Notes: generated from the sequence alone by a model not told the origin. A stretch of DNA of 64,000 nucleotides from Photobacterium arenosum (GCF_014841115.1 NZ_JACYTP010000005.1:219959-283958), one strand, 5' to 3'; positions 30,876 to 41,834 are shown, counted from the stretch's first letter. Made by a program: numbers and translations.

Positions 30876-31503
30876 CGATAAAGTCCTTACTTTCGCCCAG
30901 CGTGTATACATCCAGCTGTATATCGGAGAACGGGTATTTATCTACCTGGTAATCCAGGCTTCGCCAATAATATTTCACCGGCAGCGCTTCCAGCTGCTGC
31001 AAATAATTCACCAAATCAAAGTAACGGCCACGCAGAGTCAGCCGGACAGGGTGAATGTAATAACCGGCATCCTCACCGTTTATCAGCTGAGCTGGCGGCA
31101 GAGATTCCAGCGACACCAGCGTCAGACGCTGGGAGCGCTGCAGCACCTGGTCCATCAAAGCCGCCATCTGGACCGGGGTTACCAGACTGGCAACACGTTC
31201 TTTGAGCTCTGTGTCCAGCCGGGCGTTACTGTCTTGCAACTGGCGGATTTGTTCATCCAACACCTTATCGGGATCACTGTTCAGCTGCCGCTGAATCCGA
31301 ATCAGATCACCGTCGTTTTTGATAATGCTGGCCTGTACCGATTGCTGTTGCCTTACCACCGATGTCAGGGATTGCTGGATGGGTTCCAGTAAAAACTGAT
31401 AACCGGCCAGAATCAGCATCAACCAGCCCGTTACCGCCACCAGCCACTGCTCGCGCCGATTAAGCTGCTCAAACCGGGTAACAAGAGATGCCCAGGCGCT
31501 CAT
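30868..31503 (-). CDS. mshJ: MSHA biogenesis protein MshJ (PilO-like)
   Basis: A 211-residue protein with one N-terminal membrane span (about residues 21-40), a coiled coil (about 45-105) and a small periplasmic domain. This is the PilO/GspM layout of the inner-membrane alignment complex. It overlaps mshI by 4 bp and mshK by 8 bp. Confidence 0.88.
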   Translation of the reverse strand: MSAWASLVTRFEQLNRREQWLVAVTGWLMLILAGYQFLLEPIQQSLTSVVRQQQSVQASIIKNDGDLIRIQRQLNSDPDKVLDEQIRQLQDSNARLDTELKERVASLVTPVQMAALMDQVLQRSQRLTLVSLESLPPAQLINGEDAGYYIHPVRLTLRGRYFDLVNYLQQLEALPVKYYWRSLDYQVDKYPFSDIQLDVYTLGESKDFIGG

Positions 31504-32954
31504 TGTTTTGCCTCTGTTTTGCGTTGCGCATGCAACATAAAGGTCACTCTGTTTTCTTCATTTCTGCCTAGAGACATGACTTCAAAGCGGCGATCGGCCA
31601 ACTGGGGAAATTGCGCAAAACTCTGCAGCCAGCCGGGTACTGCATTGGGGTGCCTGGCCACGCCTTCCAGATCCAGTTGCTGGCCCTGTACGTGAATGCG
31701 GCTCACTGAGATATCCTGGCTGGCAGCCTGCGCCAGCTGCTGCAACATAGTGGCATAGCCAGCTTGCAGGCTGTTATCGTGCATGGCAATTGCCCTGAGC
31801 GTGGCTTGTTTGGCCGCGAGATGCTGTTCCAGCTCGCCGCTCAGTTTGACTTTTAATTCACTCGGCAGATGACGGGCCAGCGCGGCTTTGGCGTTATCCA
31901 GTTCAGTCTGTTTTTGCGTCAGCTGGGTTTGCTGCTGTGACAGTAATTGTGTGGCCCTGTGCTCCTGCCAGCTTTGCCATCCCGCCAGCGATCCGATCAC
32001 CACTGCACCCGCCGCCCAGCCAGCCACTAAGTTAGGCAAGGTGAGCCAGTTAGATTGTGGTTTCAGACTGTCGCTGTACAGATTGAGCAACGGCTGCTGC
32101 AGCTGAACGGCCCAGGCGACACGGGCATCAAAATCAATCAGCTCGGCGGGTGCCCCACTGACTGTCGCGACCGGCACATTGAGCCGCTGCCGCAATGCGT
32201 CAGCCAACTGCTCATTATCATCGCTGTCACAGCTGACCAGCACCTGGGCAATAGGTGCATCACGCAGCTGGGCACTCAGGAAGTCAAGGGAGCGCTGCAG
32301 TTCAAGCGCCAGCCCGTCTATCTGCAGATTAGCCTGATCCAGCCCCATCAGAGGCTGAGAAAAACCGCGCAGCTGGCGCTGAAAACACATCACCTGCTGT
32401 TTGAAAGCGGTCAGGTGCAGACCGGAATGCTGACGGGAATGAAGGAACAGCTGGCTCTGTTTTTCAGCCGTCATCTGACCCAGCACCACTTCATCCACAG
32501 TAATCAGTTCAGGCTCACAGCCATTCGCCAGGCACGCCAGCACCAGTTGCTGAACCAGGGAACGTTGCGCCACCAGCACTTGCAGTCTGTCTTTTATTGG
32601 CTCTTCAAACCCATCCGCCACCAGGTTAGCGGGAGGTTCAGTCACCAGATCTTTGACCAGAAACGGTAAGGCACTGGCCAGTTCATGGCGGGGTAAGGCA
32701 GGTTTATCAATGATCAGGCTTTGATATAAGCCATGGCCAAGTACGAAGCGAATTCTGCAGCCGTTTAAATGGTGTGTATTGATCAATTGCGTGATGGAAG
32801 ACGTCCAGCTTTCACGTGAAGCCACTTCCACACTGTCACTGATCCAGTCATTCCCGTCTTCTGTAAGACAGACGAGTGTCAGTTTCCCTTCGAACACAGC
32901 AAAACTGGCCACTTTACTGACAGTTTTCCGACTTAGGAGCTTTTTCATCAGCAT
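31500..32954 (-). CDS. mshI: MSHA biogenesis protein MshI (PilM/PilN-like)
   Basis: A 484-residue protein with a cytoplasmic actin-like N-terminal domain (about residues 1-295), one membrane segment (about 305-325) and a coiled coil plus small periplasmic domain. It looks like a natural fusion of PilM and PilN functions. The start could be either of two ATGs two codons apart. It begins 165 bp after mshH; a TATTGAC/GTCAATA inverted repeat (33018-33038) lies in that gap. Confidence 0.88.
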   Translation of the reverse strand: MLMKKLLSRKTVSKVASFAVFEGKLTLVCLTEDGNDWISDSVEVASRESWTSSITQLINTHHLNGCRIRFVLGHGLYQSLIIDKPALPRHELASALPFLVKDLVTEPPANLVADGFEEPIKDRLQVLVAQRSLVQQLVLACLANGCEPELITVDEVVLGQMTAEKQSQLFLHSRQHSGLHLTAFKQQVMCFQRQLRGFSQPLMGLDQANLQIDGLALELQRSLDFLSAQLRDAPIAQVLVSCDSDDNEQLADALRQRLNVPVATVSGAPAELIDFDARVAWAVQLQQPLLNLYSDSLKPQSNWLTLPNLVAGWAAGAVVIGSLAGWQSWQEHRATQLLSQQQTQLTQKQTELDNAKAALARHLPSELKVKLSGELEQHLAAKQATLRAIAMHDNSLQAGYATMLQQLAQAASQDISVSRIHVQGQQLDLEGVARHPNAVPGWLQSFAQFPQLADRRFEVMSLGRNEENRVTFMLHAQRKTEAKQ

Positions 32955-33119
32955 GGTAATAACCCGTTTTACTTTTCGTTCGTTTTTAACCCGCGGCTAC
33001 ATTCTTTAAAAACATGCTATTGACTATTATTGTCAATAATTTGACCCATGATACTGACAGGAATTTATGGTGTATAGAGAAAATCCTGTAAAAAATGTAA
33101 GGTTTCCACTTAGATAACA

Positions 33120-35063
33120 TTATCTGCGATTTTTGGTACTAATTTGACTCACACTCATCTCCGGGGCAAAAAAGCGCCCCTGCCCGCCATTAATACCCAA
33201 TTGCTGCAGCACCTGCCACTCCCTGTCATTTTCGACGCCAACAGCAATCACCTCGACACCGGAATTGGCACAGGCGCCCAGCATACTCCGGACAAATAAC
33301 TGATTTTCCTGCCGCTGATCTATTTCACGAATCAGGCTTCTGTGCAGCTTGATATACTGGACGTTGACATCCTTGATATAGTGGGTGCTGACTATGGTTC
33401 TCCCGGCCTGATCCACACCCAGCCGGCAGCCGAGGCCCGTTACCATTTTGAGAAAGGTGCGCACAGCATCAATATGGCGTGACAGGTTCCGCTCCGGGAC
33501 TTCAATACTCAGCCGTTTCAGTACCGGCCTGGGTGTTTGCAGCAGTTCATCCCGGAACCAGCGGATAAACCCTTTATCCAGCAGAGATTCGACACTGACG
33601 TTAATCGCAAAATTATCCAGCGTCGGGCCATTTTTGAGCAGATCCAGCGCCTGACTGATGACCTGTTTATCCATACGCACATTGAATCCCACCTGCTCAA
33701 CCGCAGGCAGAAAACGGGAAGCTTTGATCATCACACCGTTTTCGTCATTGATCCTCGCCAATAATTCACGGTGCAGCGGTATTTTCTCCCCGGAGAGATA
33801 GGCGGGCTGCTGATACAGAGCCGGGCCGCCCTGACTCAAGACAGCATCCAGCAGCGTCCGCCAGCGCACACTGCCCCGGGTATCCTCTCCCAGTACATCT
33901 TTCTGGAAGGCATACCAGCTGTTCGTGCCCTGTAATTGCGCACTGCGCAGCGCCATGTCAGCCTCATCCATGATGCGGCCACGCCGCTCGCCACTGGCAA
34001 AATAGGTCATACCAATATGGCACCAGTTCTCGCGCTGTAATGGCACGGAAGGTGTCAGCCGCTCCAGCCCTTTCAGCAGCTGATTCACAAACTGATTGAC
34101 CTCCTTGCTGGGCTGTTGCAGCAGCATGATGGCAAATTCGGCGTCAAAATAGCGAGACAGCACGCTGTCCGGATAGCGCTGGACCATATTCGACAGCACC
34201 ATGCCGACATCCTGAATCAATTCATCGGCCACAATCTTGCCCTTTGCCAGCAGCAATTCTTCCCAGTCAGCGATACGAATCAAAATAACAGCACCATGGT
34301 TATCCTGATCCTGAACCACAGATTGCAGACGGCTGTCGAACAATACCCGATTGGCCGAGCCCGTCAGTTGATCCAGGAAGGTGTGGGTACGAATGAAGGT
34401 ATCAAAGCGGCTGCGCTCCTGTCTGGCATCTTTCAGCTCAGAGATTAGCTTGTCCAATGCCAGACTTGCCGTTTCCGGCCATTCCAGATCGGCGCCTTTG
34501 GCAAAAGCATCCAGCTTACCGGCCAGCAGCATTCTCCCCCGCTCTTCGAGAAGCTCTGAGCCCTGCAACTGCCGCTTGAGCCAGTTTACGCCCCATATCA
34601 GGCCGGCAATAATGATCATGATCGCCAGGCTGATAGAAGACATCGCCCCCAGCGAATAGGTTAATTCGGTATAAGGCGGCACTGACTGGATACTGACAGA
34701 GTAACCGGGGTTCAGGGTCAGCGGATATTCAGTATGATAAAGAATATTGGGATCATCGATTTTCTGTAATCCCTGAAATTGGTAGACAGAGCCGGTATCG
34801 TTGCTGACGTCCAGCGCCACCACGTTACTGGCTTTGAGTAACCTCGGCAGCCAGCGGGCCAGAGACTGTGAACCCTGAGGATCGGCCATTTCCTGGTCGA
34901 TCGCTTCTACCACGCCGCCCAGATAATGATGCAGATAATCCTGCCCGAGTTGACGAAAACTGACAGCACCGCCAATGAAAATGACAAACATGGCGCAAAT
35001 GACAATTAGGGTCACGAAAGCAACCAGTCTATTGGTCAGCTTCATCCCTGAGGCTTTTCTCAT
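33120..35063 (-). CDS. mshH: MshH, CsrD-type degenerate GGDEF/EAL protein
   Basis: A 647-residue protein homologous to E. coli CsrD, which targets the sRNAs CsrB/C for RNase E decay. It has two N-terminal membrane segments flanking a periplasmic loop, a HAMP-like stretch, then degenerate GGDEF (the signature is replaced by RYFDAEFA) and EAL (RELLARI) domains. The loss of catalytic residues suggests it neither makes nor breaks c-di-GMP. It heads the MSHA locus as in V. cholerae. The ATG at 35045 (MKLTNRLV) is a good alternative start on family grounds. Confidence 0.9.
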   Translation of the reverse strand: MRKASGMKLTNRLVAFVTLIVICAMFVIFIGGAVSFRQLGQDYLHHYLGGVVEAIDQEMADPQGSQSLARWLPRLLKASNVVALDVSNDTGSVYQFQGLQKIDDPNILYHTEYPLTLNPGYSVSIQSVPPYTELTYSLGAMSSISLAIMIIIAGLIWGVNWLKRQLQGSELLEERGRMLLAGKLDAFAKGADLEWPETASLALDKLISELKDARQERSRFDTFIRTHTFLDQLTGSANRVLFDSRLQSVVQDQDNHGAVILIRIADWEELLLAKGKIVADELIQDVGMVLSNMVQRYPDSVLSRYFDAEFAIMLLQQPSKEVNQFVNQLLKGLERLTPSVPLQRENWCHIGMTYFASGERRGRIMDEADMALRSAQLQGTNSWYAFQKDVLGEDTRGSVRWRTLLDAVLSQGGPALYQQPAYLSGEKIPLHRELLARINDENGVMIKASRFLPAVEQVGFNVRMDKQVISQALDLLKNGPTLDNFAINVSVESLLDKGFIRWFRDELLQTPRPVLKRLSIEVPERNLSRHIDAVRTFLKMVTGLGCRLGVDQAGRTIVSTHYIKDVNVQYIKLHRSLIREIDQRQENQLFVRSMLGACANSGVEVIAVGVENDREWQVLQQLGINGGQGRFFAPEMSVSQISTKNRR

Positions 35064-35262
35064 GCAAGGTCCAACTTTATCTGAAAAACAATTCCAAACC
35101 GCCTGGCTCTGTGGTCAACTCTGATACAGACAACAATACAAACCAAAACGCCTGTTTATACTGGAAAATACCATCGGCTCTCAAACACTGCAGTGCTCAG
35201 ACCGACACTTTCCTTACTTGGCTCACCGCCCAGGCAGCATGCACCCCACAAAGCGGAGAGAT

Positions 35263-36177
35263 ATGGACTGGATCACCTGCACCAAAAGTTTTGTCGCCGT
35301 GGTTGAGCAGGGCTCACTGGCTCAGGCCGCAAGCGCTCTCAACACCTCAAGTTCAGCCTTGTCCAAGCGGCTGTCATGGTTAGAAAAACAGCTTGGTGTT
35401 CAGCTTCTTAAACGCACGACACGTAACCTGACAGTCACAGACGCCGGCAAGGTGTTTTATCGGCGCAGTGTCCATTTACTTGATGACTGGCACCAGATAC
35501 TGGCTGAAACCACCTCCACCTACGGCGAAGTTCAGGGTGTGCTGCGCATCGGCGCCCCGCTGGCGACAGGCAGCCGGGTACTGGTTCATTATCTGGCCGA
35601 GTTTTTACAGACCTATCCCAATATTCAGGTAGAGCTGCACACTGTGACTCCGGGCCAGTTGCCGGATCTCAACCTGGATGTTTTTATCAGCCGCGAACTG
35701 ACTGATTTTAATTCCACCAGTTATATTGCCACCAAACTCTTTAGTTTTCAGGCTGGCTTCTATGCCTCACCCAGTTACCTGGAAGACAGGCCCGCCATCG
35801 AAACCCCGGAGCAACTGGCGCTGCATAACTGCCTGTTATTCGGCAGTCATGGCCATGAGCAAGAGCATGTCTTTGAAAGTAACCGTCGCCTGCGTTTGCG
35901 GGGCAATTTTACCACCCAGAACCCGGAAGCCCTGGTCGCCGCTGCGGTAGCTGGAATGGGGTTAATTCTGGTAGGTGAGAATACGGTAAAACGCGAGCTC
36001 AGCAATGGTTTGCTGATCCCTGTCTTACCTGATCTGAAACAGCCGTTAAATGCTGCCTACGCCTACTACCCTAAGCTCAACTACAACCATACCAAAACCA
36101 AGCTGTTTATTGATTTTATTAAACAAAAAGCCTCACCCGGACACACGCATCAGTCAGCCAATCCCCACTCTCTGTGA
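35263..36177 (+). CDS. LysR-family transcriptional regulator
   Basis: A 304-residue LysR regulator: N-terminal winged HTH (about residues 1-60; SLAQAASALNTSSSALSKRL) and a periplasmic-binding-like effector domain (about 85-295). The ATG at 35263 follows GGAGAG closely, whereas the longer reading from 35218 has none. The effector and targets are unknown. It lies between the divergent mshH and the convergent ssb, so it may regulate a neighbour, but nothing in the sequence proves it. Confidence 0.88.
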   Translation: MDWITCTKSFVAVVEQGSLAQAASALNTSSSALSKRLSWLEKQLGVQLLKRTTRNLTVTDAGKVFYRRSVHLLDDWHQILAETTSTYGEVQGVLRIGAPLATGSRVLVHYLAEFLQTYPNIQVELHTVTPGQLPDLNLDVFISRELTDFNSTSYIATKLFSFQAGFYASPSYLEDRPAIETPEQLALHNCLLFGSHGHEQEHVFESNRRLRLRGNFTTQNPEALVAAAVAGMGLILVGENTVKRELSNGLLIPVLPDLKQPLNAAYAYYPKLNYNHTKTKLFIDFIKQKASPGHTHQSANPHSL

Positions 36178-36210
36178 TCAGCATCGTGCGGTGACTGGGT
36201 ATCAGGCAAT

Positions 36211-36239
36211 AAAAAAGCAGCGTTGAACGCTGCTTTTTT
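36211..36239. terminator. Bidirectional terminator between the LysR gene and ssb
   Basis: A GCAGCGT / ACGCTGC stem with a TGA loop, flanked by six A and six T, serves the convergent genes on both sides. Confidence 0.9.
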
Positions 36240-36258
36240 AACAACCGTCTGGAAAGGA

Positions 36259-36804
36259 TCAGAACGGAATATCGTCGTCAAAATCCATTGGCGGCTCATT
36301 GTACTGAGGCTGCGGTTGCTTAGACGCAGGCTGCTGCTGAGGCGCATAGTTTTGCTGTTGCTGTTGCTGTTGCTGTTGAGCCGGTTGCTGAGGTTGTCCC
36401 CAACCGCCCTGCTGCTGCTGGCCGCCCATTGGCGCGCCCTGACCGCCCCCCTGACGACCACCCAGCATTTGCATCACACCGTTGAAGCCTTGAACAACCA
36501 CTTCGGTCGTGAAGCGGTCCTGACCGCTTTGATCCTGCCACTTACGGGTTTGCAACTGACCTTCAATGTAAACCTGAGACCCTTTACGCAAGTACTCACC
36601 AGCCACTTCAGCCAGCTTGCCGAACAACGCAACACGGTGCCATTCTGTTTTTTCACGCTGTTCACCGGTGGCTTTATCACGCCAGCTTTCAGAAGTCGCG
36701 ATGGTGATATTTGCGACTGCACCGCCGTTCGGCATATAACGGATTTCAGGATCTTGTCCTAAGTTACCCACCAGGATCACTTTATTTACGCCACGACTGG
36801 CCAT
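36259..36804 (-). CDS. ssb: Single-stranded DNA-binding protein SSB
   Basis: SSB protects single-stranded DNA and recruits repair proteins. The 181-residue protein has the OB fold (about residues 1-110), a Gly/Gln-rich linker and the acidic tip MDFDDDIPF. The linker includes nine consecutive Gln encoded by a tandem TTGCTG array (36352-36375 on the plus strand). Its start faces uvrA across about 250 bp that contain a LexA box. Confidence 0.97.
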   Translation of the reverse strand: MASRGVNKVILVGNLGQDPEIRYMPNGGAVANITIATSESWRDKATGEQREKTEWHRVALFGKLAEVAGEYLRKGSQVYIEGQLQTRKWQDQSGQDRFTTEVVVQGFNGVMQMLGGRQGGGQGAPMGGQQQQGGWGQPQQPAQQQQQQQQQNYAPQQQPASKQPQPQYNEPPMDFDDDIPF

Positions 36805-36967
36805 AGTTCACTCCAGGTTTTCGCTGTTGAGGCTGCCAATCCTGACACCCTTCGCTCATTCAAAGTTTATACTTAATCGCCGAGTTTAACATGGGCTGCC
36901 CTCCGAGTCATAGGGCTACGTCATGCTTCCCATGTCTTGATCGGACGCATAAAAGACGATCAAAGCA

Positions 36968-36983
36968 CTGTGTTTTTGTACAG
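36968..36983. promoter_or_regulatory. LexA (SOS) box upstream of uvrA
   Basis: CTGTGTTTTTGTACAG fits the CTGT-N8-ACAG SOS consensus exactly. It lies 74 bp before the uvrA start in the ssb-uvrA divergent region, where E. coli also has SOS control. It could serve both genes. Confidence 0.85.
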
Positions 36984-37056
36984 TCAAGTCTTTTAAGCCC
37001 CTCAGGGCTATGCAATAATGTCAATCCTATTTATTCAAGCGCTGATGACTGCAACT

Positions 37057-39906
37057 ATGGATAAGATCGAAGTCAGGGGTGCACGCACCCACAACCTTAA
37101 AAACATTAACCTGACTATCCCCCGGGATAAGCTGATTGTTATCACAGGTTTATCAGGTTCCGGTAAGTCTTCTCTGGCATTCGACACCCTGTATGCCGAG
37201 GGTCAGCGCCGTTACGTCGAATCACTGTCGGCCTACGCCCGCCAGTTTCTGTCGCTGATGGAAAAACCGGACGTCGACCATATTGAAGGCCTGTCGCCTG
37301 CCATCTCGATTGAACAAAAATCGACCTCACACAACCCGCGTTCGACGGTCGGTACTATTACCGAAATCTATGACTACCTGCGCTTGCTGTATGCCCGTGT
37401 CGGCGAACCACGCTGCCCGACTCACGATGTGCCCCTCGCCGCGCAAACCGTCAGCCAGATGGTCGACAAAGTGCTGACACTGCCGGAAGGCAGCAAGCTG
37501 ATGTTGCTGGCTCCTATCGTCAAGGAGCGTAAGGGCGAGCACCTGAAAACCTTAGCCAACCTGTCGGCGCAAGGCTATATCCGGGCCCGGATCGACGGTG
37601 AAGTCTGCGATCTGTCCGATCCGCCGACGCTGGAATTACACAAAAAGCACACCATAGAAGTGGTGGTGGATCGCTTTAAAGTGCGTGATGATCTTCAGCA
37701 GCGGCTGGCTGAATCGTTTGAAACCGCGCTGGATCTGTCAGGCGGCACAGTGGTCGTCAGCGCCATGGATGACGATAACATGGCCGAACTGATTTTCTCG
37801 GCCAACTTCGCCTGCCCGCATTGCGGCTACAGCATGCGTGAGCTTGAACCGCGCCTGTTTTCCTTCAATAACCCGGCCGGTGCCTGCGGCACATGCGACG
37901 GACTGGGGGTACAACAGTATTTCGATCCGTCCCGCGTGATTCAGAACAGTGAACTCAGCTTGTCCGGCGGTGCCATCCGGGGCTGGGACAAACGCAATTA
38001 CTACTACTTTCAGATGCTGACTTCACTGGCTGAACATTACGATTTTGATGTTGAATCACCGTTCAGCAGTCTGCCGAAGAAAGTACAAAACGTATTGCTG
38101 CAGGGCTCAGGCACCACAAATATTGAGTTTAAATACATTAATGATCGCGGCGATGTGACAGTTCGCCGTCACCCGTTTGAAGGCATTCTGAATAACATGG
38201 AACGCCGCTACCGGGAAACCGAGTCCAATGCTGTACGCGAAGATCTGGTGAAGTATATCTCCACCAAGCCTTGTGCCAGCTGTCACGGTTCGCGTCTGCG
38301 TGAAGAAGCACGTCATGTCTTTATCGACAGTACCAACCTGCCGGCCATCAGTGAAATGAGCATCAGCCAGGCGCTGACCTTCTTTTCCGAGCTGACACTG
38401 GAAGGACAGCGTGCGCAGATTGCCGATAAAATCCTCAAAGAAATCAATGACAGGCTGACCTTCCTGGTCAATGTGGGCCTCAACTATCTCAACCTGTCCC
38501 GCAGTGCAGAAACATTGTCGGGCGGTGAAGCTCAGCGCATCCGCCTGGCCAGCCAGATTGGCGCTGGACTGGTCGGCGTTATGTATGTGCTCGATGAGCC
38601 TTCCATCGGCCTCCACCAGCGTGATAACGAACGCCTGCTGAGCACCCTGACCCGGCTGCGCGATCTGGGTAACACCGTACTGGTGGTCGAACACGACGAA
38701 GATGCGATCCGCAGTGCAGATTACATCATAGATATCGGCCCGGGCGCCGGTGTTCACGGCGGGCAGATCATCGCCGAAGGCACCATGGAAGATATTCTGA
38801 ATTCGGAAGATTCCCTGACCGGCCAATACCTGAGCGGCAAAAAACAAATTGAAGTGCCTGTTGAACGTGTTCCTGTCGATCCGGCAAAAACGGTTCAGCT
38901 AACAGGCGCCACGGGCAATAACCTGAAAACAGTCGATGTGTCGATTCCGGTTGGTTTGCTGACCTGTGTGACCGGGGTATCCGGCTCAGGCAAGTCAACC
39001 CTGATCAACGATACTTTCTTCAAGATTGCTCACCATAGACTCAATGGGGCCACTACAGGCGAGCCGTCCCCTTATGACGATATTCAGGGGCTGGAGCACT
39101 TCGATAAAGTCATCGACATCGATCAGAGCCCGATAGGCCGAACGCCGCGTTCCAACCCGGCGACGTACACAGGCATTTTCACCCCCATCAGGGAGCTGTT
39201 CTCGGGCACTCAGGAGTCTCGCTCACGGGGCTATAAACCAGGCCGCTTCAGCTTCAACGTCAAAGGCGGCCGCTGTGAAGCCTGTCAGGGCGATGGGGTG
39301 ATTAAAGTTGAAATGCACTTCCTGCCCGATGTTTACGTGCCCTGTGATAACTGTAAGGGTAAACGCTACAATCGTGAGACTCTGGAAGTGAAATACAAAG
39401 GCCAGTCAATTGATGAAGTGCTGGAAATGACAGTGGAAGATGCGCGGGTATTTTTTGATCCTGTACCAGCCATTGCCCGAAAACTGCAAACCCTGATGGA
39501 TGTCGGACTATCCTATATCCGCCTGGGACAAGCAGCGACCACGCTGTCTGGCGGCGAAGCGCAGCGGGTGAAACTGGCACGCGAGTTGTCCAAACGCGAT
39601 ACAGGTAAAACCCTGTATATTCTCGATGAACCGACAACGGGCTTGCACTTCCATGATATCCAGCAGTTGCTGAGTGTACTGCACCGATTGCGTGATCACG
39701 GCAATACCATAGTGGTGATTGAGCATAACCTGGACGTCATTAAAACCGCAGATTGGATCATTGATCTGGGGCCGGAGGGCGGCAGCGGTGGCGGTGAGAT
39801 CATTGCGACAGGCACACCGGAACAGGTTGCCGAAGTCGCCGGTTCGCATACGGCCCGCTTCCTAAAACCCCTGCTGCCCGCATTAACGGCAAAGCAGCAG
39901 GCATAA
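37057..39906 (+). CDS. uvrA: Excinuclease ABC subunit A
   Basis: UvrA recognises bulky DNA lesions as a dimer and loads UvrB. This 949-residue protein has two ABC ATPase modules (Walker [11 protein letters not shown] near the N-terminus, [10 protein letters not shown] near residue 645) and zinc-binding Cys clusters (CPHC...CGTC and CEAC...CDNC). I chose the ATG at 37057, [15 protein letters not shown], the conserved family start; an ATG 13 codons upstream is not needed. A LexA box precedes it and a strong terminator follows. Confidence 0.97.
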   Translation: MDKIEVRGARTHNLKNINLTIPRDKLIVITGLSGSGKSSLAFDTLYAEGQRRYVESLSAYARQFLSLMEKPDVDHIEGLSPAISIEQKSTSHNPRSTVGTITEIYDYLRLLYARVGEPRCPTHDVPLAAQTVSQMVDKVLTLPEGSKLMLLAPIVKERKGEHLKTLANLSAQGYIRARIDGEVCDLSDPPTLELHKKHTIEVVVDRFKVRDDLQQRLAESFETALDLSGGTVVVSAMDDDNMAELIFSANFACPHCGYSMRELEPRLFSFNNPAGACGTCDGLGVQQYFDPSRVIQNSELSLSGGAIRGWDKRNYYYFQMLTSLAEHYDFDVESPFSSLPKKVQNVLLQGSGTTNIEFKYINDRGDVTVRRHPFEGILNNMERRYRETESNAVREDLVKYISTKPCASCHGSRLREEARHVFIDSTNLPAISEMSISQALTFFSELTLEGQRAQIADKILKEINDRLTFLVNVGLNYLNLSRSAETLSGGEAQRIRLASQIGAGLVGVMYVLDEPSIGLHQRDNERLLSTLTRLRDLGNTVLVVEHDEDAIRSADYIIDIGPGAGVHGGQIIAEGTMEDILNSEDSLTGQYLSGKKQIEVPVERVPVDPAKTVQLTGATGNNLKTVDVSIPVGLLTCVTGVSGSGKSTLINDTFFKIAHHRLNGATTGEPSPYDDIQGLEHFDKVIDIDQSPIGRTPRSNPATYTGIFTPIRELFSGTQESRSRGYKPGRFSFNVKGGRCEACQGDGVIKVEMHFLPDVYVPCDNCKGKRYNRETLEVKYKGQSIDEVLEMTVEDARVFFDPVPAIARKLQTLMDVGLSYIRLGQAATTLSGGEAQRVKLARELSKRDTGKTLYILDEPTTGLHFHDIQQLLSVLHRLRDHGNTIVVIEHNLDVIKTADWIIDLGPEGGSGGGEIIATGTPEQVAEVAGSHTARFLKPLLPALTAKQQA

Positions 39907-39923
39907 TTACACTCATGCTCTCT

Positions 39924-39950
39924 GTCAGGCTGAATTCAGCCTGACTTTTT
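39924..39950 (+). terminator. Terminator after uvrA
   Basis: A perfect 11-bp palindrome GTCAGGCTGAA / TTCAGCCTGAC is followed by TTTTT, 18 bp past the uvrA stop. It separates uvrA from the following gene. Confidence 0.88.
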
Positions 39951-39976
39951 GTCTATTTGCCGAGGGACCGGACACC

Positions 39977-41764
39977 GTGACCGTCATTCAATTAAGGGGC
40001 ACCAGACTGGCCGCTGCCACCATCAGTAAACCACTGACGCGACCTTTTATTCTGGCGCTGACTTTTCTGTTTCTGCTGTCGATGCATTATTTTCAGCATA
40101 ATCAGGGAGGAGCCGGACTGGAACTACCCTTTAATGTCAGTAGCTGGATTCCCTTCAGCTTTGCCATTGCTATTGGCCTGCTGGAGATCAGCCGACAGAA
40201 AGTATTGCGTTATTCACGCCTGACGCTGGTTCTCTTATGTTGCTGCGTCACGCTGTCTGTCCCCATGTTCTTCCCGGAAGCGCGACCAGAAGTCGCCGTC
40301 AACCGAGTCATTACCCTTTGGGCTGGCTGGTTGTTCTTCGTGGCACTGCAGCAGTTTGCTTTCAGCCAGAAACAGCGTCAGCAAATACTCTGGCTGATCT
40401 TAAAAGCGGTCTGGCTGCAAGCCGCGCTGGCCTGGTATCAGTTTCTGTGGATCTCACCGGAAAATAGCATTGGCTATAACACAGATCTCAACCGACCCTA
40501 CGGTATTTTTCAGCAACCTAACGTGATGGCCAGCTTCCTGGCCACCGGGCTGATCCTCTCAGCTTACCTGCTGGCACGGCAGCCTATGGTTCAGGGCCGC
40601 TGGACCCTCTCCCATCTCGGCCTCCAATTAACACCTGTCGCTGTGATCCCCATGCTGTATGTGCTCAGCTCGCGAACCGGCTGGATTGCCAGTGTGGTGG
40701 GGATGTTACTTATCCTGCCTTACCTGATGCAGTTTGCAGCCAGAATACAGTGGCGAATGTGGCTGATGATGGTGGTCATGGGATTAAGCGTGACCTGGAA
40801 CCTGACCAGCAGCCTGAACTGGAGCCCGCAACCGGGCAGAGTGTCGCTGGAAAGTGCCCGCTCAGTCATCTACCCGCAAGCGCTGGACATGTTCCTGCAC
40901 TCACCGGCCACGGGCGTCGGCTATGGTAATTTTGAACCCGCTTATCTGATGCAGACAGCGCAAGCGCATCAGGCCGATCCTGAAACGCCCCATGGGTTAC
41001 CCGGGCTGGATCATCCCCATAACGAGTTACTTTTCTGGGCCAGTGAAGGGGGTATTTTACCTGTACTGGCACTGCTGATTGCGGCAGCGGCGGTGCTGGC
41101 TAAAATTCGCCGCGCACCGGCCAACACTCAGCTGGCTCTGGTCGCGCTCCTGTTTCCAATAACACTGCATACCCAGCTTGAATACCCCTTTTACCACTCC
41201 CTGATCCACTGGATTATTTTTGTGTTTCTGATCTATTGGGTTGATGCCCTGAGTGCGAAATACTTCAAACAAACACTGCGATTTTATAAGCCCTTCAGAA
41301 TCAGCGCCATGCTTTTGCCTGTTGTCGTCAGCCTCTTTATGGCCACCACCTTATATTCAGGCGCCATGCTGACCCGCTTTGAATCATCCACGCCACCCGA
41401 TTTAACCGCCCTGGATAAGGTCAATAACACCTGGGCCTGGCGCAACCGGTTTGAATGGGATCTTTATCAGACCCAGTTGAAAATGGGCATTCAGCAGGAT
41501 AATCCTGCGTTGCTGACAAGCTTTATCCATTGGGCTGACCATAAAGCCAAAGAGCTGCCAAGGCCCATTCTGTATCAGTTTCTGATCAAAGCTCATCAGG
41601 CATTGGCAAACACTTATCAAGCTGAACAGGTTCGCGAAGAGGCCCGGTATCTTTTCCCGGGTATGGATTTCAGCGATGAAGCGTTACCGCAGTTTTCCAA
41701 GCCAAAAACCGTAACCCCCTCGCCGCAGATAGCACAGGCTGAAGGGCAAGCAGACAAAGACTGA
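39977..41764 (+). CDS. pglL: PglL-type O-oligosaccharyltransferase (Wzy/WaaL fold)
   Basis: A 595-residue multi-span inner-membrane protein: about eleven membrane helices, a large periplasmic loop with LDHPHNELLFWASEGG (His346 and His348), and a C-terminal cytoplasmic/periplasmic extension. These are the Wzy_C and Wzy_C_2 features of PglL-type enzymes, which move lipid-linked glycan to Ser or Thr of pilins and other exported proteins. V. cholerae has a characterised PglL at the same place after uvrA. WaaL ligase or Wzy polymerase are alternatives. Proximity to the MSHA locus is suggestive but is 5 kb from mshH. An acceptor is not identified. Confidence 0.82.
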   Translation: MTVIQLRGTRLAAATISKPLTRPFILALTFLFLLSMHYFQHNQGGAGLELPFNVSSWIPFSFAIAIGLLEISRQKVLRYSRLTLVLLCCCVTLSVPMFFPEARPEVAVNRVITLWAGWLFFVALQQFAFSQKQRQQILWLILKAVWLQAALAWYQFLWISPENSIGYNTDLNRPYGIFQQPNVMASFLATGLILSAYLLARQPMVQGRWTLSHLGLQLTPVAVIPMLYVLSSRTGWIASVVGMLLILPYLMQFAARIQWRMWLMMVVMGLSVTWNLTSSLNWSPQPGRVSLESARSVIYPQALDMFLHSPATGVGYGNFEPAYLMQTAQAHQADPETPHGLPGLDHPHNELLFWASEGGILPVLALLIAAAAVLAKIRRAPANTQLALVALLFPITLHTQLEYPFYHSLIHWIIFVFLIYWVDALSAKYFKQTLRFYKPFRISAMLLPVVVSLFMATTLYSGAMLTRFESSTPPDLTALDKVNNTWAWRNRFEWDLYQTQLKMGIQQDNPALLTSFIHWADHKAKELPRPILYQFLIKAHQALANTYQAEQVREEARYLFPGMDFSDEALPQFSKPKTVTPSPQIAQAEGQADKD

Positions 41765-41795
41765 AAACAAGAACTGAAGACTTCCCCAAAAAAAA

Positions 41796-41815
41796 GCGGC
41801 TGCCCGGGCAGCCGC
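41796..41815. terminator. Bidirectional terminator between pglL and the aminotransferase gene
   Basis: A 20-bp palindrome GCGGCTGCCC / GGGCAGCCGC has eight A on the left (a T run for the minus-strand gene) and a weaker ATCTTTT on the right. Confidence 0.88.
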
Positions 41816-41834
41816 ATCTTTTCATTGCTGATAA

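Noticed and set aside
38107..38847. Minus-strand ORF of 246 codons
   Set aside because: It is antisense to uvrA and has no start site or family match.
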